From Acidobacteriota bacterium (lineage in GTDB: Bacteria; Acidobacteriota; Thermoanaerobaculia; Multivoradales; Multivoraceae), in assembly GCA_011525365.1 (NCBI GenBank), contig WTGQ01000002.1:104306-168305 (forward strand): a stretch of 64,000 nucleotides of DNA, given 5' to 3'. Position numbers and translations under genes: made by a program. This document shows positions 33,262 through 42,627 of the stretch, piece by piece; the first letter of the stretch is position 1; each line of letters opens with the position of its first letter. The notes beneath the pieces were generated by a model, which was not told where the DNA came from, searched no databases, and saw only the letters and a list, made by a program, of their open reading frames with translations.

Positions 33262-34395
33262 CTAGCGCGGCGCGGAGAGCCGAACTTCGGTCTCGGTTTC
33301 CTCTTCGCCGCGGAGCAGGCTCACGGTGACCGAGTCGCCCGGCTGCTGCCGTTCAAGCAGTGCCCGGATGTCGCTGACCGACTGGACCGGTTGGCCTTCG
33401 ATCGCGGTGATCACGTCGCCGAGGACGATGCCCTGGCGGGTGCGTCGGGTGGGGCGCAGGCCCGCGCGGTCGGCCCCGGAGTTGCGGACGACCTCCAGGA
33501 CCAGCACACCGTCCACCTGCGGCCGCACCCGGGCGCCCTCCACCAGGGTGACGCCCAGTTGCGGGCGGTTCACTCGCCCGTGCGCGACCAGCTCCGGCAC
33601 AACCCAGTTCACCGTGTCGACCGGAATCGCGAAGCCGATGCCGGCCCAGGCGCCGCCGGACGAGACGATCTGCGTGTTCACGCCGATCAGCCGGCCGCTC
33701 GAGTCGAGGAGCGGACCGCCGGAGTTGCCCGGGTTGATCGCGGCGTCGGTCTGGATGACCCCCTGTAGCTCGCGTCCGCCGACCGACTGGACTTCCCGGT
33801 CGAGGGCGCTGATCACGCCGGTCGTCAGGGTGTAGTCGAGACCGAAGGGGTTGCCGATCGCCAGAACGGATTGCCCGACCTGCAGGTCGCTCGACGAGCC
33901 GACCGGGATCGGCCGCAGCTCCTGGGCGGGCGCCTCGATTCGGAGCACGGCGAGGTCCATCTCCGGGTCTTGTCCGACGAACGTGGCGGGCCAGGTCGTC
34001 TGGTCGTGGAGGGTGACCTGGTAGGTGTCGGCATTCCGGATCACATGGAAGTTCGTGACGACGTGGCCCTTGTCGTCCCACAGGAAGCCGCTGCCGGTAC
34101 CGTCCTGAACGCGGTCGAAGCGACGTCCGAGAAAGCTGACCCGCTGCTCGCGCTGCGTCGTGATGTAGACGACCGACGGCTGCGTCTCGCGAAACAGGTT
34201 GACCGTTGCGCGCTCTTCGGGGAGCAGCCCCGAACTCGGCGTCACCCGCCGCGGCTCGCCCTGGCCTTCCGCCTGAAGCACGTTGCCCTGCCAGCGCGAG
34301 CCCAGCAGGAAGGCGAGCCCGGCGAGCACGAGCAGGCCCGCCGTGGCGGCGATTCGCGGCCGTTCGGTGGGGCCGTTTGAAGGTGCGCGGAGCAT
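33262..34395 (-). CDS. HtrA/DegP-like serine protease with PDZ domain
   Basis: VVTNFHVIRNAD, MDLAVLRIE, TDAAINPGNSGGPLLDSSGRLIGVNTQI; C-terminal PDZ. Confidence 0.93.
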   Translation of the reverse strand: MLRAPSNGPTERPRIAATAGLLVLAGLAFLLGSRWQGNVLQAEGQGEPRRVTPSSGLLPEERATVNLFRETQPSVVYITTQREQRVSFLGRRFDRVQDGTGSGFLWDDKGHVVTNFHVIRNADTYQVTLHDQTTWPATFVGQDPEMDLAVLRIEAPAQELRPIPVGSSSDLQVGQSVLAIGNPFGLDYTLTTGVISALDREVQSVGGRELQGVIQTDAAINPGNSGGPLLDSSGRLIGVNTQIVSSGGAWAGIGFAIPVDTVNWVVPELVAHGRVNRPQLGVTLVEGARVRPQVDGVLVLEVVRNSGADRAGLRPTRRTRQGIVLGDVITAIEGQPVQSVSDIRALLERQQPGDSVTVSLLRGEEETETEVRLSAPR

Positions 34396-34449
34396 CGGCC
34401 AAAACTAACAGGCGGCAAGTGGGAGTTGTTCCGGAGCTACACTCGACGC

Positions 34450-35553
34450 ATGATCCTCACAGACAGGAACGTGTCCAGAACGGAGTTCGAGGCCGGCACG
34501 GGCTGGGCCCTCAAACCGGAGGGCGCCTGCAAGGGCGCGGCCTGCGTGCCTCTCTTCGACCGTGCCCCGGCGTCGTCGGGCCCGATCGACGGGCTTGCCG
34601 TGGCCGAGGCCATCGGTCTGCCGGTCGTACACGACGAGGAGCACGGTGTGTGGGCGGTGGGCCCCGAGTCGATCGGCTCGCGAGCGCTCGTGTCCGCCGA
34701 GGACGCCGAGTTCGAACTGCCCGATCTCGACGGGAAGCCGTTCCGGCTCTCGAGCCTGCGCGGGCGGAAGGTCGTCGTCTACGCCTGGGCGCCCTACTGA
34801 GGGTGCTCGGCTCACCTGCCCGGGTGGCAGGCGCTGCGCGACGAGCTTCATCCGCGGGGCTTCGAACTGGTCACGGTCGGTCTCGACACGTTGGGGGCCG
34901 AGGGCTGCCGCCCGTTCATCGAGGCCGCTAGCCCCAAGCACCCCTCGCTGGTCGACCGTCACCACCTGCTGGCCAGGGTCTTCGGCGTGATCAACATCCC
35001 CAGTTCGGTCTGGCTCGACGAGTCGGGCACGATCGTACGGCCTGCGGAGAACGCGCCGGCGCCGCCGACGGGCGACGCGCCGAAGCTGGGGTCTCGCTCC
35101 CCCATTCCCGGTCGCTTCGGTGAGATGCTGGAGGAGGCGGCGAAGATCCCGGCCGACACCGACGACTACCACCTTGCGCTGCGCGATTGGGTTGAGAAGG
35201 GTGCCGAGAGTCGATTCGCGCTTTCGCCGGACGAAGTGATCGAACGATCGCGGCCGCGCGACGCGAACGTGTCCCTCGGCCACGCCCACTTCGAACTCGC
35301 TTCGCACCTGGAGCTCGAGGGTCACCACGACGCGGCGGTCCGCCACTTCCGCGAGGCGCACCGCCTGGTTCCCGACAGTTGGTCCTTCCGCCGCCAGGCC
35401 TGGTCGCTCGAAGGAGGCGCCGAGGGTCCATTCGCGCGCTTCTGGCAGGGCCCGAGCGAAGCGGACCCCGAGGCATGGCCCTACGAGGGCGATTGGCTCA
35501 GCGACATTCGGGAGGAGGGGCCGGAGAACTACGCCGAGCGCTTCGAGCCCTGA
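34450..35553 (+). CDS. Candidate selenoprotein: thioredoxin/redoxin (ResA-like) protein with in-frame TGA at 34798-34800 read as Sec, C-terminal TPR-like region
   Basis: ORFs 34426..34800 and 34891..35553 are in the same frame; reading through TGA gives KVVVYAWAPY-U-GCSAHLPGWQALRDELHPRGFELVTVGLDTLGAEGC with U at the WAxxC redox-Cys position; perfect CCTGCC-cgggt-GGCAGG hairpin at 34815-34831. Confidence 0.85.
34815..34831 (+). promoter_or_regulatory. Candidate bacterial SECIS hairpin
   Basis: CCTGCC cgggt GGCAGG, 14 nt after the TGA, G-containing apical loop. Confidence 0.6.
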
Positions 35554-35602
35554 CTGGGTGCGCCGGCGTCCCCGCCGGCATCCGCCCGCAGGGCGGAATC
35601 CG
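35553..35602 (+). repeat. Dispersed palindromic element, copy E
   Basis: ACTGGGTGCGCCGGCGtcccCGCCGGCATCCGCCCgcaGGGCGGAATCC; starts in the stop codon of the upstream gene; ~32 nt identical to copy F in reverse complement. Confidence 0.85.
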
Positions 35603-35638
35603 GTCGCGTTGCGGGCGGCGCTACCATCCGCCACCGTG

Positions 35639-37261
35639 ATGCAAGTCGAGGCGGACTCCAGGCTCATCGCGGCGTTGGAGCGTCGCCGCCGCCAGTGGCG
35701 CGACCTCGATGGCACTGCCCGCCTGTGGTCCCGCGACGCCTCGCTCTGGAGCGATTCGGGTGAGGAGGACTGGCTCGGCTGGCTCGATGTCGAACGCCTG
35801 GGCCACCTGGCGCTCCTCGACGTCGCCGGCAAGCGTCTCGCGAAACGGGCATCTGCGCTCGTCGAGCATCTCGCCGGACCGCCGTTCGAGCGGTGCCTTC
35901 TCCTCGGCATGGGCGGCTCGGCGCTGGGCGCGGACCTGCTGTGGCGGGCGCTGCCTCGCCAGGTCGACGCGGAGTTCATCTGCCTCGACACGACGGACCC
36001 TCGCGAGATCGCCTGCGCGCTCGACGGAGTCGATCCGTCGGCGCTGCGGGTCATAGCGGCGTCGAAGTCGGGCGGTACTCTCGAAACCCGGCTGGCGTTC
36101 GAACTGCTGCTAGACCGGCTGGGTGATGCGGCTTTGGTCTCCGCACTGGCGATCACCGATCGAGGCTCAGCGCTGGAAAGGCGAGCGCGGACTGCCGGAA
36201 CCCCGGTCGTCTTCGGCCAGCCTGACGTCGGCGGCCGGTTCTCCGTTCTCTCCGCGTTCGGTCTGGCTCCGGCCGCGCTCGCCGGGATCGATGTCGAGCC
36301 GCTGGTTCTGAGCGCGCGGCAAATGGCCACCGGGTGCCGCCTGTCGGACGATGGTGAAGAGACGAACCCGGGAGTCGAACTGGGCCTGCTGCTCGCCGCT
36401 GCGCACGACTGCGGCCGCGACAAGCTCTACCTCCATGCGCCGGACGGCTGCGCGGAGATGGTCGCCTGGGTCGAGCAGCTCCTCGCCGAGTCGCTCGGCA
36501 AGGGCGGCGTGCTGCTGCTGCCCGTCACGGCGGCGGGCTTGCCGGCGGAGTCAGCGCCTGACCGACTCGACATCGCATTGGGCAGCGGCGCGAGTGCCGG
36601 TGTGCCCGCGGGAGCGCCACTCGCGCATATCGAGGCGGACCTTCCCTCGGAGCTCGGCGGCGAGTTCTTCCGCTGGCAGTTCGCCACGGCAGTTGCCGGC
36701 GCACTGCTGGGCGTCAACCCCTTCGACCAGCCGGACGTGGAGTCGTCCAAGGTCGTCACCCGGAACTACGTGGAGCGGATGAAGGCCGGCGATGCTGGAA
36801 CGCCCGTCGGCGTGGTCCGGCTGAGCGAGGTCAGCGAGCTTGGGCTGGCCCAGCTCCTGGGCACCCACCTCGCGACGTTTCCAGACCGTGGCTACGCCGC
36901 CATTTCGGCATACCTCGACCGCAGCCGCCGCAACTGCGAGCTGCTCGACACGCTGCGGCGCAGCGTCGCCGGGCGCACCGGCGGCGCGTCCGTGCTCGGC
37001 TTCGGCCCCAGCTTCCTCCACTCCACGGGCCAGGCCCACAAGGGCGGCCCCAACTGCGGCCTGTTCCTGCAGATCACCGCCGACCCGCCGGCCGCCGACC
37101 TCCCGGTGCCGGGCGAAGACCTGACTTTCGGCCAGGTCCAGCTCGCCCAGGCTTGGGGCGACTACGAGGTGCTGGTCGAGCGGGACCGGCGGGTGCTGGC
37201 CGTACACATCGACGGTGCTGTCGAAGCGGGGCTACGGCGCTTGGTCGAGGCGGTCGGCTAG
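35639..37261 (+). CDS. pgi: Glucose-6-phosphate isomerase (resembling the PGI half of transaldolase/PGI fusions)
   Basis: CLLLGMGGSALGADLLWRAL, VIAASKSGGTLETRLAFELLL, GGRFSVLSAFGLAPAALAGID. Confidence 0.85.
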   Translation: MQVEADSRLIAALERRRRQWRDLDGTARLWSRDASLWSDSGEEDWLGWLDVERLGHLALLDVAGKRLAKRASALVEHLAGPPFERCLLLGMGGSALGADLLWRALPRQVDAEFICLDTTDPREIACALDGVDPSALRVIAASKSGGTLETRLAFELLLDRLGDAALVSALAITDRGSALERRARTAGTPVVFGQPDVGGRFSVLSAFGLAPAALAGIDVEPLVLSARQMATGCRLSDDGEETNPGVELGLLLAAAHDCGRDKLYLHAPDGCAEMVAWVEQLLAESLGKGGVLLLPVTAAGLPAESAPDRLDIALGSGASAGVPAGAPLAHIEADLPSELGGEFFRWQFATAVAGALLGVNPFDQPDVESSKVVTRNYVERMKAGDAGTPVGVVRLSEVSELGLAQLLGTHLATFPDRGYAAISAYLDRSRRNCELLDTLRRSVAGRTGGASVLGFGPSFLHSTGQAHKGGPNCGLFLQITADPPAADLPVPGEDLTFGQVQLAQAWGDYEVLVERDRRVLAVHIDGAVEAGLRRLVEAVG

Positions 37262-37282
37262 CCAAGATTCGGAACGAGGCAG

Positions 37283-37309
37283 ACCACACTGCCGTGGCAG
37301 CGCTGTGGT
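37283..37309 (+). terminator. Hairpin after pgi (possible terminator or leader structure)
   Basis: aCCACACTGCCgtGGCAGcgcTGTGGt; no clear poly-T. Confidence 0.3.
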
Positions 37310-37441
37310 AGTGTCCTGAACTCCTGCCACGCGAGGAAGGCTGTCTGTGCGGACAGCGAGTACCGCATGGTGGTGTCCCCGTGGCACAGCGAGGTTCCCC
37401 GGCGGTACCGATGGTTGGGAAGGGTCTTCTGCGAGGAGGCC

Positions 37442-39619
37442 ATGACGGTAGCCAGTTCCTCCGTCTCTCTGCATCGGCCAGAATCGGTTCGTTTCGGGCC
37501 GTTTCGGTTCGACCGTGCCTCGGGAATCCTCTATCGCGGCGTTGAGGAGCTCTATCTGCCGCCGCGCGCACTCAACGTGCTTCGGGTTCTCGTGGACCGG
37601 AGCGGCGAGGTGGTGTCCAAGGACGAGCTGGTCGAGGCCGTCTGGCACGACGTCACGGTCACCGATCAGTCTCCCGCCGAAGCCATAGGAGTGGTGCGGG
37701 AGGTCTTGGGCGACGACTGCCACCATCCGACGTTCATCCAGACGGTTCACCGGCGCGGCTACCGCTTCATCGCCGACGTGGAAGCCGATGACGCCGAGGT
37801 CCGGCCCGCCAGACCCGAAGTGGTCGGTCCCGTCGACTCGCGCGGGGTGCTCACCCTCGCGCCGGCCGGGCCGGTCCGTCCGAAGCTCCTGAGGCCGGCG
37901 GTCCTCTCGGTCGCCGTCCCGGTGCTACTCGCCGGAGTCGGGCTTTCCGTCTGGCTCGCCCGGGGTGTTGACGAAGCTCGGCCCCCGGCGCTTCACCTGC
38001 CGGTCGCGCTTCCCCATCCGGTCCTGCCCGCCACCCCGACCAGCGTGGCCCTCTCTCCCGACGGCACCCGCCTGGTCTACCGGGCCGCTTTCGACCGCGG
38101 CGACGGCCTCTTCGTCCTCCACCTCGACCGCCGCGGCCAGCGTCCGCTCGAAGGCACCGAGGGCGGCTTCGGTCCCTTCTTCTCCCCCGATGGCCAGTGG
38201 GTCGGCTACTTCAACGAAGAGGGCCGCCTGTGGAAGATCTTCCTGAGCGGCGGGCCGCCGGTGGAGGTGGCCAGGGCCACCGAGGGTCCGGTGAGCGGCG
38301 CCAGTTGGGCGGACGATGGAACGATCGTGTTCGCCAAGGGCCCGCGTTCGATGCTGTGGCGGGTCTCGGCCGAGGGTGGCCGCCCGACGCTGCTGGCGGC
38401 GCCCGACCCCAGCACCGGCGAGAACGGCTACCTCTGGCCCGAGGTTCTTCCCGGCAGCGAATGGGTGCTGTTCACGGTCGAGCCGGTGGGCGTCGCCGGC
38501 GTCGAGGACTTCAGACTGGCGAGCCTCTCGCTTGAGACCGGAGAGGTGCGCCGCCTGGAGGTGGGAGGAGGCATGCAGCCTCGCCGTTTGGGAAGCGGGC
38601 AGCTTGTCTTCGCTCGCCGCGCCTCCCTCTTCGCGGCGCCGTTCGACCCGGACGGACCCGAAGTGACCGGTCCGGCCCTGCCCATCGTGCAGAACGTGAT
38701 GACGCTCAGCCGGGGCGCCGGCCAGTTCGCGGTGAGCGAGGCCGGAGTGCTGGCCTACGTGCCCGGGGATGCCCTTGTCAGCACCCTGCAGTGGGCCGGC
38801 GGAGAGGACGGCGAGGAGATGCCGCTGCTGGAGGGTACGTTGGGGCGCCACCGACTCTCGCCCGACCACCGGTTCCTGGCGCTGGAGATCGACGGCGACA
38901 TCTGGACCTACGATCTCCGGCGCGATGCCCTGACCCGTTTCACCACCGACGAAGCGGGCGAGCTGCTGCCGCTGTGGGCGACCGACGGCGCCAGCCTGGT
39001 CTTCTCGTCCAACCGCGAGGGACCGCTTCACCTCTTCATCAAGCCGGTCGACGGAGCGGGCGCCGAGGCCTTGCTGTTCCGCAGCGCCTACCCCAAGCTG
39101 GCCGATTCCTGGTCTTCGGACGGCCGCTGGCTCGCCTACACCGAGATTCACCCGGAGACCGGTCGTGACTTGTGGCTGCTGCCGATGCCGGAGGCCGGAG
39201 AGGCGCGACCGCTGCTGCGGACCGGCTTCGACGAATCGCAGGCGAGCTTCTCGCCCGACGGAAGCTGGGTCGCCTTCGTCTCCAACGAGGCCGGCTCCTT
39301 CGAGGTGTTCGTGCAGCCGTTCCCGCAGCCGGGCCCGCGCTACCAGGTCTCGACCCGGGGCGGCAGCTCTCCACAGTGGTCGCCGTCGGGAGACGAGCTG
39401 TTCTTCGCCGTCGGCGAGACCCTGATGGCGGTCACGATCGAGTCGGCGTCGCCGTTTCGGGTGGGAGCGCCGCGCCGGATCCTGGACGTTCCCAACAGCA
39501 ACTCCTTCTTCGCCGTCGGTCCGGAAGGCCGGCGCCTGCTAGTGGGCAAGCGGCAGCAATCGGTCCGGCCGGACCGGTTGCACCTGGTGACCGATGGCGC
39601 CTCGCTGATCCCGGGCTGA
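37442..39619 (+). CDS. CadC-like winged-helix regulator with TM and periplasmic TolB/WD40-like propeller
   Basis: FGPFRFDRASGILYRGVEELYLPPRALNVLRVLVDRSGEVVSKDELVEAVWHDVTV...HRRGYRFIADV; TM AVLSVAVPVLLAGVGLSVWLA; repeated SPDG..(W/R)LVY propeller blades. Confidence 0.88.
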   Translation: MTVASSSVSLHRPESVRFGPFRFDRASGILYRGVEELYLPPRALNVLRVLVDRSGEVVSKDELVEAVWHDVTVTDQSPAEAIGVVREVLGDDCHHPTFIQTVHRRGYRFIADVEADDAEVRPARPEVVGPVDSRGVLTLAPAGPVRPKLLRPAVLSVAVPVLLAGVGLSVWLARGVDEARPPALHLPVALPHPVLPATPTSVALSPDGTRLVYRAAFDRGDGLFVLHLDRRGQRPLEGTEGGFGPFFSPDGQWVGYFNEEGRLWKIFLSGGPPVEVARATEGPVSGASWADDGTIVFAKGPRSMLWRVSAEGGRPTLLAAPDPSTGENGYLWPEVLPGSEWVLFTVEPVGVAGVEDFRLASLSLETGEVRRLEVGGGMQPRRLGSGQLVFARRASLFAAPFDPDGPEVTGPALPIVQNVMTLSRGAGQFAVSEAGVLAYVPGDALVSTLQWAGGEDGEEMPLLEGTLGRHRLSPDHRFLALEIDGDIWTYDLRRDALTRFTTDEAGELLPLWATDGASLVFSSNREGPLHLFIKPVDGAGAEALLFRSAYPKLADSWSSDGRWLAYTEIHPETGRDLWLLPMPEAGEARPLLRTGFDESQASFSPDGSWVAFVSNEAGSFEVFVQPFPQPGPRYQVSTRGGSSPQWSPSGDELFFAVGETLMAVTIESASPFRVGAPRRILDVPNSNSFFAVGPEGRRLLVGKRQQSVRPDRLHLVTDGASLIPG

Positions 39620-39814
39620 TCCTGTGAGTGGCCTGCCTCTCCGGCGCTTCGAAACTCCTTAGTACAAGTTTCCAGTCTTCTTCGATCCGGCTTTGAGACT
39701 GGCGCCGGGGGGCTGCGTAGCGTAGTGGAGGGAGAACAGAAGCTCCCGACAACTCAAGGGTCATCGTGCCCGCCAGGCTCAGGTCGCGCTGGCCCCTGTC
39801 CAGGAGGAGGCACC

Positions 39815-42604
39815 ATGAAGGTCTCACCGCTTCGCTGCTCTTCGCCCCTTGACCCGCGCCCGCTGCCGCTCCGCGCGTTGGCTGCCGGCCTGCTCTTGCT
39901 GGTGCCTGTCCTGCCCGCGGTCGCCCAGACGACGCCGGACACGGCGAGCATCTCGGGCTACGTGACCAACGCCGGGGGCGAATCGCTGCCCGGGGTCACC
40001 GTCGTGATCGAGGACGTCGAACGCGGCGTGAGCATCACACGCATGACCGACCAGAGCGGTTACTTCGTGCTCCCGAACGCCAGCCCGGGGCTGTACTCCG
40101 TCACGCTCAGCCTCGACGGCCATCAGGAGATGGTCTACGAGGACATCGACGCCCGTCCGAACGCGCGGCTTCGCTTCGAGTTCGAGATGGAGCCGCAGGT
40201 GGAGGTGCGGGAGACGGTGACGGTGAGCGCCCAGGCCCCGGCGATCGAAACGACCGAGGCGGCGATCAAGAGCAGCGTCTCCTACGAGGAGTTCGACCGG
40301 CTGCCGGTGCTCAGCCGCAACTTCCAGGAGGTCGTGGACCTCCTGCCCGGCGTCACCAAGACCGGGGCGAACTTCAATATCGCCGGCTCCCGCGCCAACC
40401 AGAACATCTTTCTGATCGACGGCGCGCGCAACAACGATCTGAGCGGCACCTCGGAGCGATTCAGCCGGAGCGTCTACTTCATCGTCGCCTCTCAGAACCC
40501 CGACGATCCGACCGTGGGCCTGCAGACCGGCTTCAACCTGCAGTCGTACAACCTGGACGCCATCGCGGACATCCAGGTGGTCACTTCCGCCTACTCGGCC
40601 GAGTTCGGGCAGGGTTCCGGCGGAGTGATCAACCTCATCACCCGGGCCGGCACCGACCAGTTGAAGGGCGGCGTCACGCTGAACTACCAGGACGAGTCGC
40701 TGAACGACGACGAGTCCTTCGACTCGCTGGGGCGCACCCAGGTTTCCTTCTCGCTCGGGGGCCCGATGGTCCGGGGCCGTAACTGGTACTTCGTCAGCTT
40801 TGAGCGGGACGACTACGAAGTCGGCTTCGACAACCGGCGCATCGCCCTTCCCGGCGAGTCGCACTTCGCCAAGATCCGCTCCTTCGTGCTCGACACCAAC
40901 CTCCTGCAGAGCGACACCAGCCAGGATCGCTTCGCCTCGAAGTTCTCGTTCCAGATCAACGATGACAACCTCCTGAACCTCACCGTCAACGTCAACGAGG
41001 AGACGTCACTCTTCAACCAGGCGATCAACCGCCCCTCGGTCGACGAGATCGAGCCGCGGCACGGCGCCAACGACAGCTTCAGCCTGCTGCTCAACGACTA
41101 CCACACCCTCTCCGACCGGACCTTCGTCCATAGCCTGCTGCGCTACGGGGAGACGGACCGCAGGAGCCGTTCCGATCTCGGCGTCGACGGCTACCAGCCG
41201 ATCATCGTCAACGACGCGGGGAGGTTCATCGACTACTACGTCACCGGCGCGTTCGGCGAGGTGCTCGATGCCCAGCTCGACGTGCTCGAGTGGAAGGAGA
41301 CCGTGACCTGGCTGACGGAGAGCCACGGCGCCAAGTTCGGCTTCGACTGGGAGCGCTTCGAAGAGGACCTGTTGGTGCCGGCGCGCGAGCTGTACGTGTC
41401 GCACAACGTCGATGCCGCCGGCAACGTCATCCCGGTAAGCGGGCCGGTTGCGCCGCCGTCGTCGCTGTTCATCTTCTTCTCGACCGGCACCCCGATCGAC
41501 CAGCAGGCCAACGTGGCGCTCAACACCTACTCCGCCTTCGGCCTCGACGACTGGAACATCAACCCTCGCTGGACCCTGAGCTACGGCCTGCGGTACGACT
41601 ACGACGACTTCCTGAAGAACCACGAGTTCTCACCGCGGATCCACACCGCCTACTCCGCCAGCCCGCGGCTGGTGATCCGGGGTGGCGCCGGGATCTTCCG
41701 CGATCGCTCGACGCTGCTCTCCACCGAGGAGGACACCGTGGTCCGTTCGCGCGGCATCGGTTGGGACAAGGCCACCGGCATGCCGCGCTCCAACCCGAAC
41801 GTGCTGCCGGACGACAACGTGTTCCTGACCGACAGCTTCAACTCGCCGATCACCAATCAGGCCAACATCGGTTTCGAGTACGACCTGGGCAACAGCTACA
41901 TCTTCGGAGCCAACTACATCTACAAGGACTTCGAGGATCTGGTGTGGACCGAGATCATCAACAAGCGGTCGATCGAGGGCGTGCCCACCGATCCCTCGAT
42001 TCCCGTCAACTCCAAGCTGATCGGCAACTTCGGTTACCTGGAGGACCAGCTTCTCGAGGTGGTGTTCCGCAAGCGCTTCTCTGGCGGCGCCTACTTCAAC
42101 GTCAACTACACGTTCGAGGACACGGCGGGCAACACCTCCCAGGAGGTGGCGGCGCGCAACGAGACGGTGATCAACTCGATCGTCGAGGCGGAGAGTCAGG
42201 CCGAGCGACGGCATCCGGCGGACTACGAGGTCGAGCACGCGCTGAAGGCCTCGGGCGTCTTCCTGCTGCCGTGGGGCGTCAACGTCTCCACGGTGGCCAA
42301 GTACCGGACCGGTAGGCCGTGGACGCCCGAGGAGCGGATCGGCACCCCGTTCGCGTACTTCATCGCGCCCGAGGGAATCAACGCCCGCAACCTGCCCGAC
42401 GAGTTCCAGTGGGACGTGCGGCTGGCCAAAGCGTTCAGGTTCGGCAACGACCAGGAGATCGAGATCTACGGCGACGTGTTCAACGTCACCGACCGCGACA
42501 ACGTGCGCTCAGTGAACCAGATCATCACGTTCGCCGGCTACTCCGAGCCGACCTCGTTCAAGCTGCCGCGCACTGTCCAGCTCGGCATCAAGTACCGGCA
42601 CTAG
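39815..42604 (+). CDS. OAR-type TonB-dependent receptor with carboxypeptidase-regulatory-like domain
   Basis: ISGYVTNAGGESLPGVTVVIEDVERG, plug LPVLSRNFQEVVDLLPGV, SAEFGQGSGGVINLITRAGTDQLKGG, C-terminal outer-membrane strands. Confidence 0.92.
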   Translation: MKVSPLRCSSPLDPRPLPLRALAAGLLLLVPVLPAVAQTTPDTASISGYVTNAGGESLPGVTVVIEDVERGVSITRMTDQSGYFVLPNASPGLYSVTLSLDGHQEMVYEDIDARPNARLRFEFEMEPQVEVRETVTVSAQAPAIETTEAAIKSSVSYEEFDRLPVLSRNFQEVVDLLPGVTKTGANFNIAGSRANQNIFLIDGARNNDLSGTSERFSRSVYFIVASQNPDDPTVGLQTGFNLQSYNLDAIADIQVVTSAYSAEFGQGSGGVINLITRAGTDQLKGGVTLNYQDESLNDDESFDSLGRTQVSFSLGGPMVRGRNWYFVSFERDDYEVGFDNRRIALPGESHFAKIRSFVLDTNLLQSDTSQDRFASKFSFQINDDNLLNLTVNVNEETSLFNQAINRPSVDEIEPRHGANDSFSLLLNDYHTLSDRTFVHSLLRYGETDRRSRSDLGVDGYQPIIVNDAGRFIDYYVTGAFGEVLDAQLDVLEWKETVTWLTESHGAKFGFDWERFEEDLLVPARELYVSHNVDAAGNVIPVSGPVAPPSSLFIFFSTGTPIDQQANVALNTYSAFGLDDWNINPRWTLSYGLRYDYDDFLKNHEFSPRIHTAYSASPRLVIRGGAGIFRDRSTLLSTEEDTVVRSRGIGWDKATGMPRSNPNVLPDDNVFLTDSFNSPITNQANIGFEYDLGNSYIFGANYIYKDFEDLVWTEIINKRSIEGVPTDPSIPVNSKLIGNFGYLEDQLLEVVFRKRFSGGAYFNVNYTFEDTAGNTSQEVAARNETVINSIVEAESQAERRHPADYEVEHALKASGVFLLPWGVNVSTVAKYRTGRPWTPEERIGTPFAYFIAPEGINARNLPDEFQWDVRLAKAFRFGNDQEIEIYGDVFNVTDRDNVRSVNQIITFAGYSEPTSFKLPRTVQLGIKYRH

Positions 42605-42627
42605 CAGCCGGGCGACCCGGCCGGGGA

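Noticed and set aside
34450-34800. Pseudogene interpretation of the redoxin gene (nonsense mutation)
   Set aside because: The stop is TGA precisely at the redox-Cys position, the frame is intact for a further 250 codons, and a SECIS-like hairpin follows; Sec recoding is the simpler explanation, pending selB/selC.
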